64,000 nt of DNA, from NCBI RefSeq assembly GCF_964204865.1, contig NC_135262.1, forward strand, positions 17,537,650 to 17,601,649, in the 5' to 3' direction. The notes under the pieces are model-generated. The model was given only the letters and a program-made list of their open reading frames with translations. It searched no databases and was not told the DNA's origin. The translations under genes and the position numbers were made by a program. Source of the DNA: Styela clava. Lineage: Eukaryota > Chordata > Ascidiacea > Stolidobranchia > Styelidae. Shown piece by piece: positions 51,135 through 63,025 of this stretch (position 1 is the first letter of the stretch; the number at the start of each line of letters is the position of its first letter).

Positions 51135-51605
51135 TTAAGAGTGCAAAATTCCACGGGTGCAATAGATGCGAATATCTGCGGGTGCAAATGTACGCGGGTA
51201 CAATTGTACGTCGGTGTAAATGTACGCGGGTGCAAAAGTATGTGGGTAAAAAGTACGTGAGAGCAAATGTACGCGGGTGCAAAAGTACCAGGGTACAAAT
51301 GTTTGTGGGTTCAAATGTGCGTGAGTACACTGGCGCAAATGTCCGCGGGGGCAAATATGCAAGATGCAAATGTCCGTAGGAGCAAAGGTGTTTGGGTGCA
51401 AATGTAGGTGGGTGGAAACGTCCATGGGCGCAAATATCCATGGGTGCAAATGTCAATGGGTGCAAATGTTCATGGGTGCGAATGTTCATGGGTGCAATCT
51501 GTATGTTGGTGCAAAAATCTGCTTGTGGAAATGTATAGATGCAATGTTCGTGGGTGCAAAAGTAGGCAAGTGCAATTGTCCCGTGTGCAAATGTAAGTGG
51601 GTTCG
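51135..51605. repeat. 16-bp minisatellite, locus 1
   Basis: About 28 degenerate units of GGGTGCAAATGTACGC (period about 16, with 15-18 variants). On the minus strand it gives a long open frame rich in HLHP/TFAP/ICT, which is a repeat artefact: the period is not a multiple of three, so the same unit is read in all frames. Confidence 0.9.
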
Positions 51606-52564
51606 TAGATAATGGCTCTTTGCGTATATGCCGCCTAATTACATGACAGCATTTACATATGGCGAGGTTAGTGAATTTCAAACAGCTAACAGCCAGCTAA
51701 AAATCTAGTATGTATTTTGGCCGCCATCGTTTTGAATGTTACTCATCAGTAATGGTGATCAAAGAGGCTAATTACAGAACAAATTTAATCCACGCAAGCA
51801 ATCAATCCGGTCCGAACCGGGACATTATTTTGACGCACTAATCACTGAATGAGATAACCAGAGGAAAACAAAATCCCGATTTCATTTGCAAGCCACCCTC
51901 ATTATGGTCTTGAGTCTGAAGTAAACATCAAGCTATTTTTTGGCGTACAATTGCTAGACTATCATTTGTATTGTTGTCACAACAGTAGGTTTCTTTGTTT
52001 CAAACATTAACACGGCGAAAATTAATTGGATTAACCCAACGTCTATGCATAGACAAACCGGTATATAGGATTATATTTAACAAATGACATGATGACAATG
52101 GTATGAATTTGTATTGTTTTGCTATTCACTATTTTAATTAAAATAAGAAAAAACCTGTATCAAAACTATAATCAAAATATAACGATTGGCTCCTAAATTC
52201 TCAATACAAAAATGCCGTTTGCGTTGGAATTTATTTGGCAAAAAAAACAACATATCGAAAACGTCAAATCTCACATTGCCTGACTTTGTGTGATTACCCA
52301 TAAACAATTTTTCATGTGTCAAAACGTTCTACACCAATTTGTTGGCGGTGATATATAACACTAAGCCAATCGTTCTGCTTTAGGCTGACGTATTGGCATT
52401 TCTACAGGCTGGCAACGAATCCGATACTGTAGTCCGAAATTGTCATATTAATATATTTATTTTTCTTTTATGGCAGAATTATATTTGTTCGTTCTACGGT
52501 TTAATTTTACAATATTATGTAGGGTTTTGTTTTTTATCAATTCTAAAAAAAAACATCGTGTTTT

Positions 52565-52810
52565 AAAACAAGGGCTTGTTTTAAATCAATTTTTTTTCTG
52601 TATTTTTTGTACTTTTCATCGAAATATCCCTTGCATCGCCGCGAAACTACGCCAAAACGTTACAATCTGGCAGCTGCACACGCAGCCGGATTTACAATTT
52701 CAAAAATGTGAGGAAAATTTTTTATTTTGACTCTTACTATTGCGTACATTTATCGCCACGTTTGTATTTCAACCAAAGTCATAAGACTTTACCCGGAATG
52801 TTTAGCCGAG
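52565..52810. repeat. Dispersed repeat, copy 2
   Basis: Same order of blocks as 22490-22740 (GGCTTGTTTTAAATCAATTT, CTTGCATCGCC, CTGGCAGCTGCACA, CCAAAGTCATAAGA). Probably an old transposable-element fragment. Confidence 0.6.
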
Positions 52811-53519
52811 ATATCAGAGGAACGTCTTGAGTAAGAAAAATCATGAAAATTAGCTCGCGAGCAACCTACAAAAGCAATTAGATCAAGTGCAGTCCTTCGG
52901 CAAAACGAGTGGGTTGCGATAATGAAGAATATGGTTATATCGGCGGTAATCTACTGATATAAACGATGAGACGCCCTAGCCTAGCTTTTGTTAATTGTAA
53001 GAGTCCTCTGATGCAAATACGCCACAACTAATCTGTTATGACGCCATAATATGAATTTCGAGTTCATGTATTGACATTTTTCTCATAAAATGATGGCGAT
53101 TCTACGGTTAATACTGTTCGGTTATGGTTTCATCGCAGCAGGGTCATTCACATAATGACTTATCGGTTGCGTCTTACTGCGCCAACCACTGAACTACAGC
53201 TTGAGAAGGTGTGCATGAGCCTATATCGATATTTGTAGCGTTTTGAAAGATTTATTGCAAATAGGAAGCGCTTGGCAAGTTTTTACACCCATTTTTCTTC
53301 AACCTATTTAATAAAAAAAATCAAATAGTACAGCCATTTTGAACAAAGAGGCAAAAAAAAAACTTGATTCAAAACAATTATTTTAAAACAATTCTCTTTG
53401 AACAAATAATATTATGCATGGTTTTTGTTTGCCCAAAATTCGCAGGGGGGATGAAAAGAAAAAAATCATAGTCCTAATAGGGTAATATTCCTGAGCTCTT
53501 GTCGGGTCGCCTTTAAAAC

Positions 53520-53861
53520 TTGATGAAGACGTCGGCGAAGCGGGAAAGTGGAGGGTCTTATTTCAAGCGTGGGATCAAATTGCAAGTCTACCCACTGGAG
53601 TCAAGTATTCAATATGTAAATAACAGTGACAAAAAAGCAATAACAAATAATTCAAAATTCGATAACAATAAAACTCATGACGGACGAATATCGCGGGTCA
53701 TAAATAATCAAATATATGAAAAATATAGTGATAAACTTCATGATAGCATATTTCATTTAAATGAATTCGTAAACACTTTACGTAAAATCGATGATTCCCA
53801 AGATTTTTATCACATTCATATTGGTATCGTCATCATAAGTATATATATCAAAATAACGTGA
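53520..53861 (+). CDS. Hypothetical reading frame, 113 codons
   Basis: An uninterrupted frame in AT-rich DNA, starting MMKTSAKRESGGSYFKRGIK and rich in Asn, Lys, Asp and Ile. It has no signal peptide and no family motif. It could be a first coding exon, or chance. No splice partner was identified. Confidence 0.2.
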   Translation: MMKTSAKRESGGSYFKRGIKLQVYPLESSIQYVNNSDKKAITNNSKFDNNKTHDGRISRVINNQIYEKYSDKLHDSIFHLNEFVNTLRKIDDSQDFYHIHIGIVIISIYIKIT

Positions 53862-55088
53862 CGTTTAAACTGTATGTGGAGATTTTTGAAACCTCACAAA
53901 ACCTATAGGCGTGGTCTTTATACTATATTCACTACTAGACGACAAGAAACGTGAAATGCTTTTCATGCAGAAAATTTAGCGTGTAATGTACGAAAATATC
54001 TTTCGACAACTTTCGACCATAATAGTGCTAAGTAATAAACTATTTATTGTGCATTTAGGATTATCCTGACAGATATGTTGGCAGAGATATTTGAGGCAAA
54101 AGAGTCCAATGAAAGGCTGTAATTGCCGGAAATTCGCAGTATGCTACAGTGACATGTAATGTTTATTTTCAATACTTTTTAAATATATCATTTTGGAGAT
54201 GCCATGCTAAAATACTATTAATCTATACAGAAAACACAATTATCAATACTTCCAATGTTTTAGAAAAAAATGATTTTTTTTGTTTAAATTCATTATGAAA
54301 AGTCGCGAAGTTACCTATCATGGTTAGAATTTTATTCTTATATTCATATATATATTCCTGTTAATGCTAATGCTTTTCTCCATACTGATTATTGAAGTTG
54401 TATGACGGGCAACAAACTGCTGTTGAATTTAATTTGCTGATGCGCCCATGGTAAACTATGCCACGTTTTATGACTTGATAAGGACAAAACACACCCATTT
54501 GAGAAAAGATGCAAAAAATAATTCTTTCCCCAATCATTATCTCACGACCTCTTTATCGTTATTCAGATACCGTCTGTATGATTGAAATGATGATTTTTCA
54601 ATAATCACAAAGTAATAATTTACAAATGAGTATACGTTTGAGTTGACAAATAGATCTGAACATTTTTTTTTAATTTCAATTTGAGTTCATAGTGAAGCAA
54701 AAAGTCCAAATCATTGTATCGATTGCAATGTTTGATGAAACATCGTCGCCAAAATTTTCACCGATGAGGTGCTAATCTCAAAGGTTTCTGAAACGCCAGG
54801 TATCAGAAGGACGTTATATACAAATTCATTTTGATCACCTTATCGTATCAACAAATCGCCTCTATCGTGACCAAACGGTTTATTTTTATATATGCATCGT
54901 GTACGATTTCATAAACATTTTTTTAATAATGGTCGTGCTTTAAAAATGACTCGTCAAATTTACGCGTCTGCTGATGACTACGAAAGATAATAAATACAGA
55001 CGGAATATAATATATAAGAGAATTTTCTGTTTTGAATCATTTGTGTGAAATTCCGACAAGTAAGAAGAAGCCAAGGGAACCTAAGAAG

Positions 55089-57560
55089 ATGAAGTTGACT
55101 TATATTATTTTAGTTACATTAATAGTTGTGGCGACATTTTGCTCATCCGCTAATGCAACTTCAATATGTGGTGGGTGGAATTTTAAAGTAATACTAATAC
55201 TAATAATTAAATATCAGTTGATGAGATCGGTTGAAAAGGTTCATGAAATAAATCTTTAAAAATATACCAAAGCATCATCATTAAATAAAAGATAAATTAT
55301 TTCAATATGATCTTCTTAGGAGATCCGCAATCCGAAAAAGACGTTCGTCTTGCGACCAAAGAAATTGTGAAACGTTTGATGGCAAGGCGAAAATCTGATT
55401 GGACATGGGATGCGGTTACAACGCCTATTGTCTTCCAAGTTAGTGTTCCAAAAATGTTTTTCGGTCGTCAAAAAACAGCAAGATCTATTGTGAGAAAAAT
55501 GAAGAAGAATTTTCACAGGTATTTATATCAAAAGCTATATCTAGTAACAACAAAAATCGGAAATTAATCCAAAAATTGTTTTTAGAATGACGTTGAGACA
55601 AAAAGCAGAGAATATTATTGCTATAAAATCTTTGTGCATGAATGAAAGAGACGTCGGAGGAATAGATCCTGTGAAAAACGTATCGGAAGAACTAAAACTA
55701 CAATTTCCGAATAACAGTAAATATTAACTTCAAACACGTCAAAACAACTCTTTAAAAACTTTTGATCGAGACATGCGATAGCTTTTTTACCTCATTTTAT
55801 CGACGATATAAAACAAATAGGTCTAAATAAATATTTTTGGAATGTCTCTATGATAATTACAATACAATAAAATACTGTAATTTTAACCTGTTAAACCTTT
55901 TTAACGTTATACAGCTCGTTTTCCAGCGATCGGATACGGAATGTTTTCCATTGGGATTGGTTCGGTATGTGTTAGTGGATACCCGATTGAAAATTGGTTG
56001 TTTGAAAAATTTATATCTGGACAAAATGAAGACGGAAGTTTCGGAGATTCAAATTATCTTAGTGAGTAAAAAATTCATACAATATGAGTCGCGTTCAAAA
56101 GTTTATATCCCAAATTTGACAATTTCTGTTTCGAATGATATACTACGTCCAGTTAAAAAGGCGATAATATATAAAACAAACCTATCTAAGAATGCAACCA
56201 ATGTATTCCATAACGCAATGCGCGCAGATCATTTCTGATTTGTTTCTTTTCAATTAAAGGCTATACTTATATGCCAAACATTTCTTTAAGTATTACCCAG
56301 TTTTTACTACTGAATCTACATATTGGCACATCTGACAGTTTGTAATTATTTTTAATTAAAAATAACAAATTTATGAACTATAGTAATAAAAATTCAGCAT
56401 GGTATAAATTCATCTCTCTACAATTGAGTTTGACAGTTTTAACAATGACAGTAACCGGCAAAATGCTGCGATTTTTTCAGTGAATACCATAAGGTTACTT
56501 GCTCCTACCCATTGCCTGCGCCTGATGAAAAATCCTGCTTACAACGCGACAAAACTCGATAATGTGCTTTTAAAAATGAGAGATTACATAATGAAAAACA
56601 TGATTACCACTCGTGCTGGGGAAGTGTACATTGAGAACAAAAGTTTAACTTCACATACGATACTTAGTTTATGGAAAACAAGAAATGAAGGAGAAAACCC
56701 CGATAAATGGCGTTGCAGGTATGCTACGTTTTTGCATTTCTTACACCAATTTTTCTCGTGAAACTCTATTTGGTTGTTTATGATAGTTGTCAAATCGGCG
56801 CTCCCGTAGTATGTGCAACAAGATGGCGGATATCTGAACATAGTATGTGTACCAGGTTAGGGTTGGGCCATGATTTTATTCCAATTTTCCTTATCTTAAT
56901 TATATTACAAGTTCGGGCACTAGCCGAGTGACTCCCGTAGTTTTTGTACCTGAAATTATGGCCTAACCCTAACCTGATACACATACTACGTTCCGGTGTC
57001 CGCCATCTTGTTGCACATACTACGGCAGTACCGTCAAATCAATTTCCAATATGGGAGTTCAACTTTATTCATGTTTTTGTGGTTTGTGCAGGGAGCTATC
57101 AAAAACGTTAGGAATATATCCAGACCCGGACGAAACTTTGTCTCAGTTGACTTCTCGTTTGATGCGTCTTCATGGGGCTGCATACCTGGATGTCGGATCG
57201 CCGCAATTCACCTGTCAAAAACCAGGTAGTGTGTTTATGTCAGATTTACTAACGTTTTCAAATATTAATACCCATGTACTAAATCCAGATATGCAAAGCA
57301 TTTAGAAAACTTGTTTGTAACAGCTGCATTGACACCTACCTACACGTAAATACATATATATCCAATCGTTATAATGAGGACCATTGTATAATATGAGTGA
57401 GACAATGTCTGGATAACTTCTCTGGGTTGACTGCTATTATCTCACTTATATATTTAGTTTGTTATGATTGTGTTTTCATTTAGATCCTGTACCAAAAGGT
57501 TACGTTCCTTCATGTAAGCCACACAAGCCATGGACCTGCAAATCGAAGAATCCAAAGTAA
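55089..57560 (+). CDS. Secreted intrinsic factor/transcobalamin-like protein, alpha-domain only (paralogue B)
   Basis: Exons 55089-55170, 55320-55518, 55586-55716, 55915-56061, 56481-56718, 57092-57225, 57484-57560 (stop); 1,008 nt, 335 residues. The first six exon lengths (82, 199, 131, 147, 238, 134) and all phases equal those of paralogue A. Signal peptide 1-23 (cleavage after SSANA). Family cysteines C27, C111, C156, C198, C265 (WRC) and C307 (FTC), with GAAYLDV before the last, match the three-disulfide alpha/alpha barrel of intrinsic factor and transcobalamin. GQNEDGSFGDS lies at 173-183. The tail carries two extra cysteines (C321, C329), which paralogue A lacks. No beta/DUF4430 domain follows. 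Intron 5 holds an 8-bp-TSD MITE. Extracellular cobalamin or corrinoid binding is inference from the fold. Confidence 0.87.
56797..57032. mobile_element. MITE with telomere-like repeat (copy 5)
   Basis: GGCGCTCCCGTAGTATGTGC at the left, ...CATACTACGGCAGTACC at the right; exact 8-bp target-site duplication GTCAAATC at 56789-56796 and 57033-57040. It has two inward GGTTAGGGTTGGGCC / GGCCTAACCCTAACC blocks facing each other. In intron 5 of carrier paralogue B. Confidence 0.85.
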
Positions 57561-57829
57561 CAGGAAATTGCAGAACAAATAAATCAGAATTCGAACGAGT
57601 TAAAAAGGAACATTCCTCTATTTTTATTATGGATTTTCATCAATTTCGCCGCGACAAATCTTTCCATTAGATTTTGTAAATATGAAAAATTTCAAGCAAT
57701 TTATTATGCTCTCCCACACATAAAAATTGAAAAGTGACAAAATCAAGATTCACGTTTCATTTTCCGTGTGCTGTCATATTTTATGACTAAAGTTATTTTG
57801 TTTTGTGCTTGTATTTTCTGTAGTGTATC

Positions 57830-57835
57830 AATAAA
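57830..57835 (+). terminator. Candidate poly(A) signal of carrier paralogue B
   Basis: AATAAA about 270 bases after the stop; another AATAAA at 57578-57583 lies only 18 bases after the stop. Confidence 0.4.
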
Positions 57836-58030
57836 TATTTTCATCCTAATAGTTTAAGCATATGTTTTAACATGTGTTACAGTTGTATTATCGTTTAGCA
57901 GAGTGCTTAAAAATCATTACCTCGTCGTTTGAGAGGTGACCATGCCTGCCTGCCACCGGCGATGTATCATTTACATAGGAATTATAAGATATTACATAAT
58001 AATCAAACTTTCAAAAACGGCTCCAACGTC

Positions 58031-58290
58031 TTTGCACCCATGTACATTTGCACTTTATACTTTTGCACTCATGGACATTTGCACTCGCAGAGTTTAAAAT
58101 CAACATATAGTTTGCACCAACGAACATTTGTACCCACAGATATTTGCACATACGGACAATCGTACCCACAGACAATTGCACCCGCGGACATTTGCACCTA
58201 CATACATTCGCACCCGCGGACATTTGCACCCCTGAACGATTGCACCCGCGTACATTTGCACCCACGGATAAATACCCATGGGTAAAGATG
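58031..58290. repeat. 16-bp minisatellite, locus 2 (opposite orientation)
   Basis: About 15 units of the type TTTGCACCCACGGACA, the complement of the unit at 51135-51605. It ends at ACCCATGGGT. Confidence 0.85.
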
Positions 58291-60887
58291 CCTATGTGTG
58301 AAAATGTCATGAAAATGTCGGTTTCCTATAAATAGCTATGTTCAAATTTCCTCTGAGTCCTTTTTTTCGAATCTAAAAGTTTGTTGTTTATACCAGCGAT
58401 TCTCAAAGTTGGCGATATTGCACACTTCTTCTTTATTGTGATGATGCTATAAAACTAATCAATGCAATAGTGTAAAATTTTATCGTATATCTTGTAATTT
58501 TGCTAACGGCAATGTCTTGAAAATAATCTTGAGCGGCTCAAATTTAACATATTACCAAGATCGCAAAAATGCGAATCAGTTCTAAATATAATCGGACAGT
58601 ATACCATTATTACCATATATTTTGATGTACGCAGATTGTTCATTTCAAAGCAATATTATTTTTATTGTATTGTAAGTAGACGCAACGGCGAGTTACTTTG
58701 AAAATAATGGAATTATTACGGCAAATCCTTGTTATTACCTGTATCGGCCATGGACTGACTATTTTGCGCAACAGAAAAATCATGATTTGATTTGCAATTT
58801 CGATTTGAAGCTTCCGAAAAAAACGATAGCGTATTTTCTTATAAGTCACAAAGGCTATGGTTGGGCGTTTGAATTTGGTGTCCGTATATTTGAGCATTGC
58901 TCTCATGTTTTTCTTTTATATTTTATTTATACTCACATCCTCCAGCTCTCTAGAAAATTCAGTGTTCTTAACCTTTATGCCCTTAGGCAATATTTTTGTT
59001 TTGGTACTCTGCCAACGTATTTTATCTAGTGCGTAACATGCTTTTAAAATTTCTTAGGGCAATTTGTTCTCCATTTCGTCCTCAGTAGAAAAGGGCAGAA
59101 CCTGATCAGGAAAGTAATTGACTGGAAGAGAGTGCTATGCCGAAAACTTGCGATTGTGCTGTAAATTTAGAAATTATATATAAGACTTAAAAATCTTATG
59201 ATATCGCCCAATTCACAATAAAAAATTCATGTATTCGCAGAATCACTTGATTATCCTAAGTGATTTGAGAGTCTTGCTGCACACTATCACAAATATATTT
59301 CTGTAACGTTTCGTTTGACCAAGTTCATACTATGTATGTCTGAAGAAGTCTGACCTTGGTCAGACGAAACGTTACAGAAATATATGTGTGTTAGTGTGCA
59401 GCAAGACTCTTAAATCACATAGGATTGTTATCTCTACTCTTGCTACAGCATCCTTGCAATATATGCATACGGATCCACCGGCACAAAAGCATAGAAGAAG
59501 GATAAGTAGTTAGTCTCGCAGAAACCAAATAATCAGCGTCACTTGATTATGCTTGATATTGCTACTGATGTAAAGAAGTTGTGCAATATGTCGGTAGTCC
59601 TCGTGGTCCTAAGTTTTAGTTTAGTTCGGGCTCGTTCGATTGAATATCGTCATCGTGATAAATATAGCTATCTTGTCGTTATCATTACTGTTGTCTTTTT
59701 TCTTTTGTGTCACCATTTTTCGTAATGAGTATACTAGCGTCCGGTTAAACTCAGTAAAATGTTCAGGATTGCAAGAAATTATTTTTTTTCAGTTTGGGAT
59801 TGCAATGCTTATTTATGACGTTGTGGTTTGAATTAATTCAGTAGTCTCGTTTGTAGCATCTTTTTTATTGTATTTCGAATTGTTCGATATAACATTATGA
59901 TATTTGCATGTCTACAGCTCCTATTGTACTATATTTATAGCTACTGTTATTCCTTGGTTTTATATCTGCCGTTTTGGCAATATGCTGTTATATCGAGTTT
60001 GTGTATAGGGATTAGTTCTCTATTATATATATGATTTTTCCTTGATCATTTATTTGTTGCTAATTATTTCATTTATATTTTAGTCAACCGTTTTGAATAT
60101 TCTCAATAGAAAGAGTCTGGCAAAGCGAATTATCATTTCTGAGTACCAAAATTGACACATTAACATTTGTTATATTAATAGACCTAAATTCGATGGAGGT
60201 GCGTTATGTATAGTGCGCGATCCAATCACAACATACAGTTGCAGACGTTAGCAGATGTACCGTGTAACATTATGTTAGCGGAAATTACAGTTTCCTGTAC
60301 CTTACTGCGAGTGATATAAAATGGTGATGACGTCATCAGTATGGGCTACTGCGAGTCTTTTCGGGTTATCTTTTTTTGACAATGTATAGGTTTCATCCAA
60401 ATACGAAAAGGCGGTTATTCGTTTGAAAGAAAATAGAACAAAAAATATCGAACATCTTTCCAAACCGACAGAACTGGAGTTTATGTACTATCATAATACT
60501 GGTGTTAAGTAGAAAGCTACACACTTGGTGTTACGATTGTAAACGTACGTTGTTTACAAATTTGTCGTACATTTTGCCTCTGTACGCAGTGCATCGTGCG
60601 TTACCTTGTATAACCAATCATTGTAGACCCATTATTACCCCTTTTTCCTTTTGCTTGTAGCGTAAATTAGTAATTTTTTCCGTTGTCGGGTTCAGCGTTT
60701 CCCTCTCCGTCATTTTCGCATCACTTATTCGTCGTGTAAGAGCCGCGGATATTTGGCCGTATTGTTTGACTGTTTACTTATCTCTTGACGTTAAGCGAGC
60801 TCAGGTTTTCGGAGGCGCAACTTGTGAAATACGTGCAGTGGCAGATGTTTCCGAAGGTTTTGGAATTACAATGGGAGTTGCGGGAAG
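58291..60887. other. Intergenic region
   Basis: AT-rich; holds the long fold-back at 59261-59417. No gene is supported. Frames near 59543-59831 are hydrophobic but short and without homology features. Confidence 0.5.
59261..59417. repeat. Long inverted repeat (fold-back) with an inner stem
   Basis: The left arm TGATTTGAGAGTCTTGCTGC...ACGTTTCGT is matched by the right arm ACGAAACGT...GCAGCAAGACTCTTAAATCA, about 52 bases each with a few mismatches. Between them, CTGAAGAA is followed by a perfect 8-bp stem GTCTGACC/GGTCAGAC with a TT loop, then GAAAC. Confidence 0.8.
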
Positions 60888-61070
60888 GTGATTTGGAACA
60901 AGTCTAACAGCTCCCGCGCACTTCGTGAACTTTCTCCCGTTATGGACAGCTTCGGCGTAATGCGTGTGGGAGGTCGTTTGGACAATGCGCCAATACCATA
61001 TGAATTTAAACATCCCACCATACTGCCAAATGAACATCATTTAACCTCGTTACTGATAATTAAGTGTAAT
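60888..61070 (+). pseudogene. BEL/Pao LTR-retrotransposon fragment (integrase zinc-binding region)
   Basis: Reads FGVMRVGGRLDNAPIPYEFK then HPTILPNEHHLTSLLI, the conserved segment before the integrase of Pao/BEL polyproteins. It is a short fragment, broken at both ends. Confidence 0.65.
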
Positions 61071-61407
61071 GTACAGAAACTCCTCTTGAACCATCATCGG
61101 CTGGATTTAATTTAGTTGGAACGTGGCGCCAATTTGAAACATCACAATTCTGCTCGATCGTAGTTAGTCGGTTAGCAACAAACGTTGTAACCGTTTCGAA
61201 GAGTTACGAGTACTCTGTAGTATGGCAGTCGAATTCGCCCAAAAGAAGTTCTGTTTCAGTAAAAGGTCTAGCTCTTTTCTAATTATTGCTCCCAATCTCA
61301 CGGCTAAGACCGCCGCAGTTAACTCCAAACGAGGCACTGATACGGGTTCAATTTAAGCTAATCTAGATTTGCCCATCAGAAAAGTGCAATGAACTCTGAA
61401 TTGGTCG

Positions 61408-61690
61408 TCACTCGAGACGCAGATATGCAACGGCGCTGTATCCGTTATTCGATGCGCCTGCAAAAATATGTACGTTACTTCGACTGGCGCGTCCAAAGTC
61501 AAGCGGTCTAAGACTGCGACAAATTTTCAGGTTTTCCATTAGTTGAATTTGGTTGGCCCAGCTATTTGCATCACGTTCACAAATAGCATCGTCCCAGCCG
61601 ATCTTCTTACGGCATAAATCCTGTACCAACAACTTAGCAGTCAACGTGGCAAAAGCCTAAAATCCAAGGGGATCAAATAACGAGCTTAAC
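61408..61690 (-). pseudogene. BEL/Pao LTR-retrotransposon fragment (reverse transcriptase/RNase H junction)
   Basis: The minus-strand frame reads SLFDPLGF, a stop, then LTAKLLVQDLCRKKIGWDD and later HIFAGASNNGYSAVAYLR. It matches the Pao family 'LFDPLG...K...W..' and 'F.DAS...YG..AY' segments. It contains stops and lies opposite to the fragment at 60888-61070. Confidence 0.65.
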
Positions 61691-61941
61691 GCGACAAAAT
61701 ACCGCGCCGAGTGAACTCTCGAGCATGGATATCAATCTTGCACCCGCCCTTTTTTAAACAAGATTGATAAAATCTTGGCCATGCGTTAATGCCTTAGTTG
61801 CTGCAAATAATTTTGCCTATATGAAAATGGAAGTCTAAAGAAACAAATGCGAATTAGTTGAATTTTGCATTAATCATTGATACGAACGTTCCCGTTATAC
61901 TATTATAGGGTTAGCATAATAAACCTTCAGAAATATATAAA

Positions 61942-63025
61942 ATGAAATTGGACGATATCGAGGAGAAATTCGGTGGCATCAGTCGTTATCAAATATTTGT
62001 CATCGTGATGACAGCAACAGCTGTCTTTGGAACTTCATCGATGTCCCAATCAGCAATTTTTTTCAGTGCCGTTCCAGATCACAGGTGAGTTGGCGCAACC
62101 AATAATTTTGGAGAATATTAGAGCTAGAAGTCGGACCTCAAAATTTTATAGATTGCGTAAGTTTTCGTTTATATCAAGAGTACATTAGTTTCTGTAGAAA
62201 TGAACTTGCTAAAATCGCAGCTTGATGTGCATTTTCCTGTGTTATTAATTCCAACAATGTGTGAACAAACACTACTTCTAGTCAAAGTAAGTACTGTACA
62301 CTGGCCTTCTGCGAATTTTTTCAGATGTGCAATACCACAAATCGACAATCTTACGCTTCTACATTCAAATACCACGGAACATAGCATTTCTTCACTATTT
62401 ATACCGGTTAGTATATATATCACATCGGAACAATGAAGACGGCTCTGGAACTTCTTTAAATAAATCACCACATTTGGATTCCATCAAAAACCTAAAATGT
62501 GCTCTAGCTTATTTAAAACGAACATTAAGAAATTATTATATATATATATTATATATATATATATATTACTATATATGGAGCTGCAAAACTGAATCCTGAG
62601 TTATTTGAAATAAACTATTTTGTCGAGTCGAAACGAATCTCGAATGTGTATATTGTTTTATTCTTTGATTATAACAAAAGCATACAAAGAATACTGATAT
62701 GTATATATATATAAAAATGTCACGATACTCTATTCTAAGGAAAAAATATTCTGTTTATGATTATGAGAGTAAAATATTGATAGAAAGTATAAATTTTAAG
62801 TATTTCGAGCTTGCAATTCATCGAGTATTGGATAAATAAGATAATCTCAATTATGTTGTTTTGCAGCCTGGAGATTCTTGTCATAGATACAACTATAATT
62901 TATCTGTATGTGATGAACATGGAGACTTATCTTGTGTTACAAACCAAACAAAAGTAGAAAAAATAAAATGTGACAACGGATATGTTTACGATAAAACTCA
63001 TTTCAAGAGTACGACGGTATCTGAG
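61942..63025 (+). CDS. SLC22-like organic ion transporter, 5' exons (3' part outside the window)
   Basis: Plasma-membrane major-facilitator transporter family for organic cations, anions or carnitine. Exons 61942-62084, 62325-62406 and 62867-63025 join in phase (128 codons). The start MKLDDIEEKFGGISRYQIF matches the family N-terminus, followed by transmembrane helix 1 (IVMTATAVFGTSSMSQSAIF) and the large extracellular loop. That loop has PDHRCAIP, SCHRYNYNLSVC with several sequons, and CDNGYVYDKTHFKSTTVSE, the SLC22 signature before helix 2. Exon 3 appears to end at GAG|GCAAGT, a GC-AG donor. If not spliced there it would stop at 63082 as a truncated protein. Substrate cannot be told from this part. 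Confidence 0.8.
62530..62576. repeat. AT microsatellite
   Basis: Runs of (TA)n interrupted by TTA, within intron 2 of the SLC22-like gene. Confidence 0.85.

Larger units (their letters stand above)
50292..55088. other. Divergent intergenic region between the two carrier paralogues
   Basis: Upstream region of both genes. It contains the 16-bp minisatellite (51135-51605), a dispersed repeat (52565-52810) and a frame 53520-53861 of unclear status. A TATA-like ATATAATATATAAGAG sits about 70 bases before the plus start codon; minus-strand TATA-like sequence lies near 50325-50345. Otherwise AT-rich. Confidence 0.5.

Noticed and set aside
51052-51681. 209-codon minus-strand frame rich in His, Pro, Thr and Cys
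   Set aside because: It is the 16-bp minisatellite read as protein; equally long frames appear on both strands because the repeat lacks stop codons.
59340-59375. Active hammerhead ribozyme
   Set aside because: An extra A separates CUGAAGA from the inner stem, and the outer arms pair differently from stems I and III; kept only as a finding.
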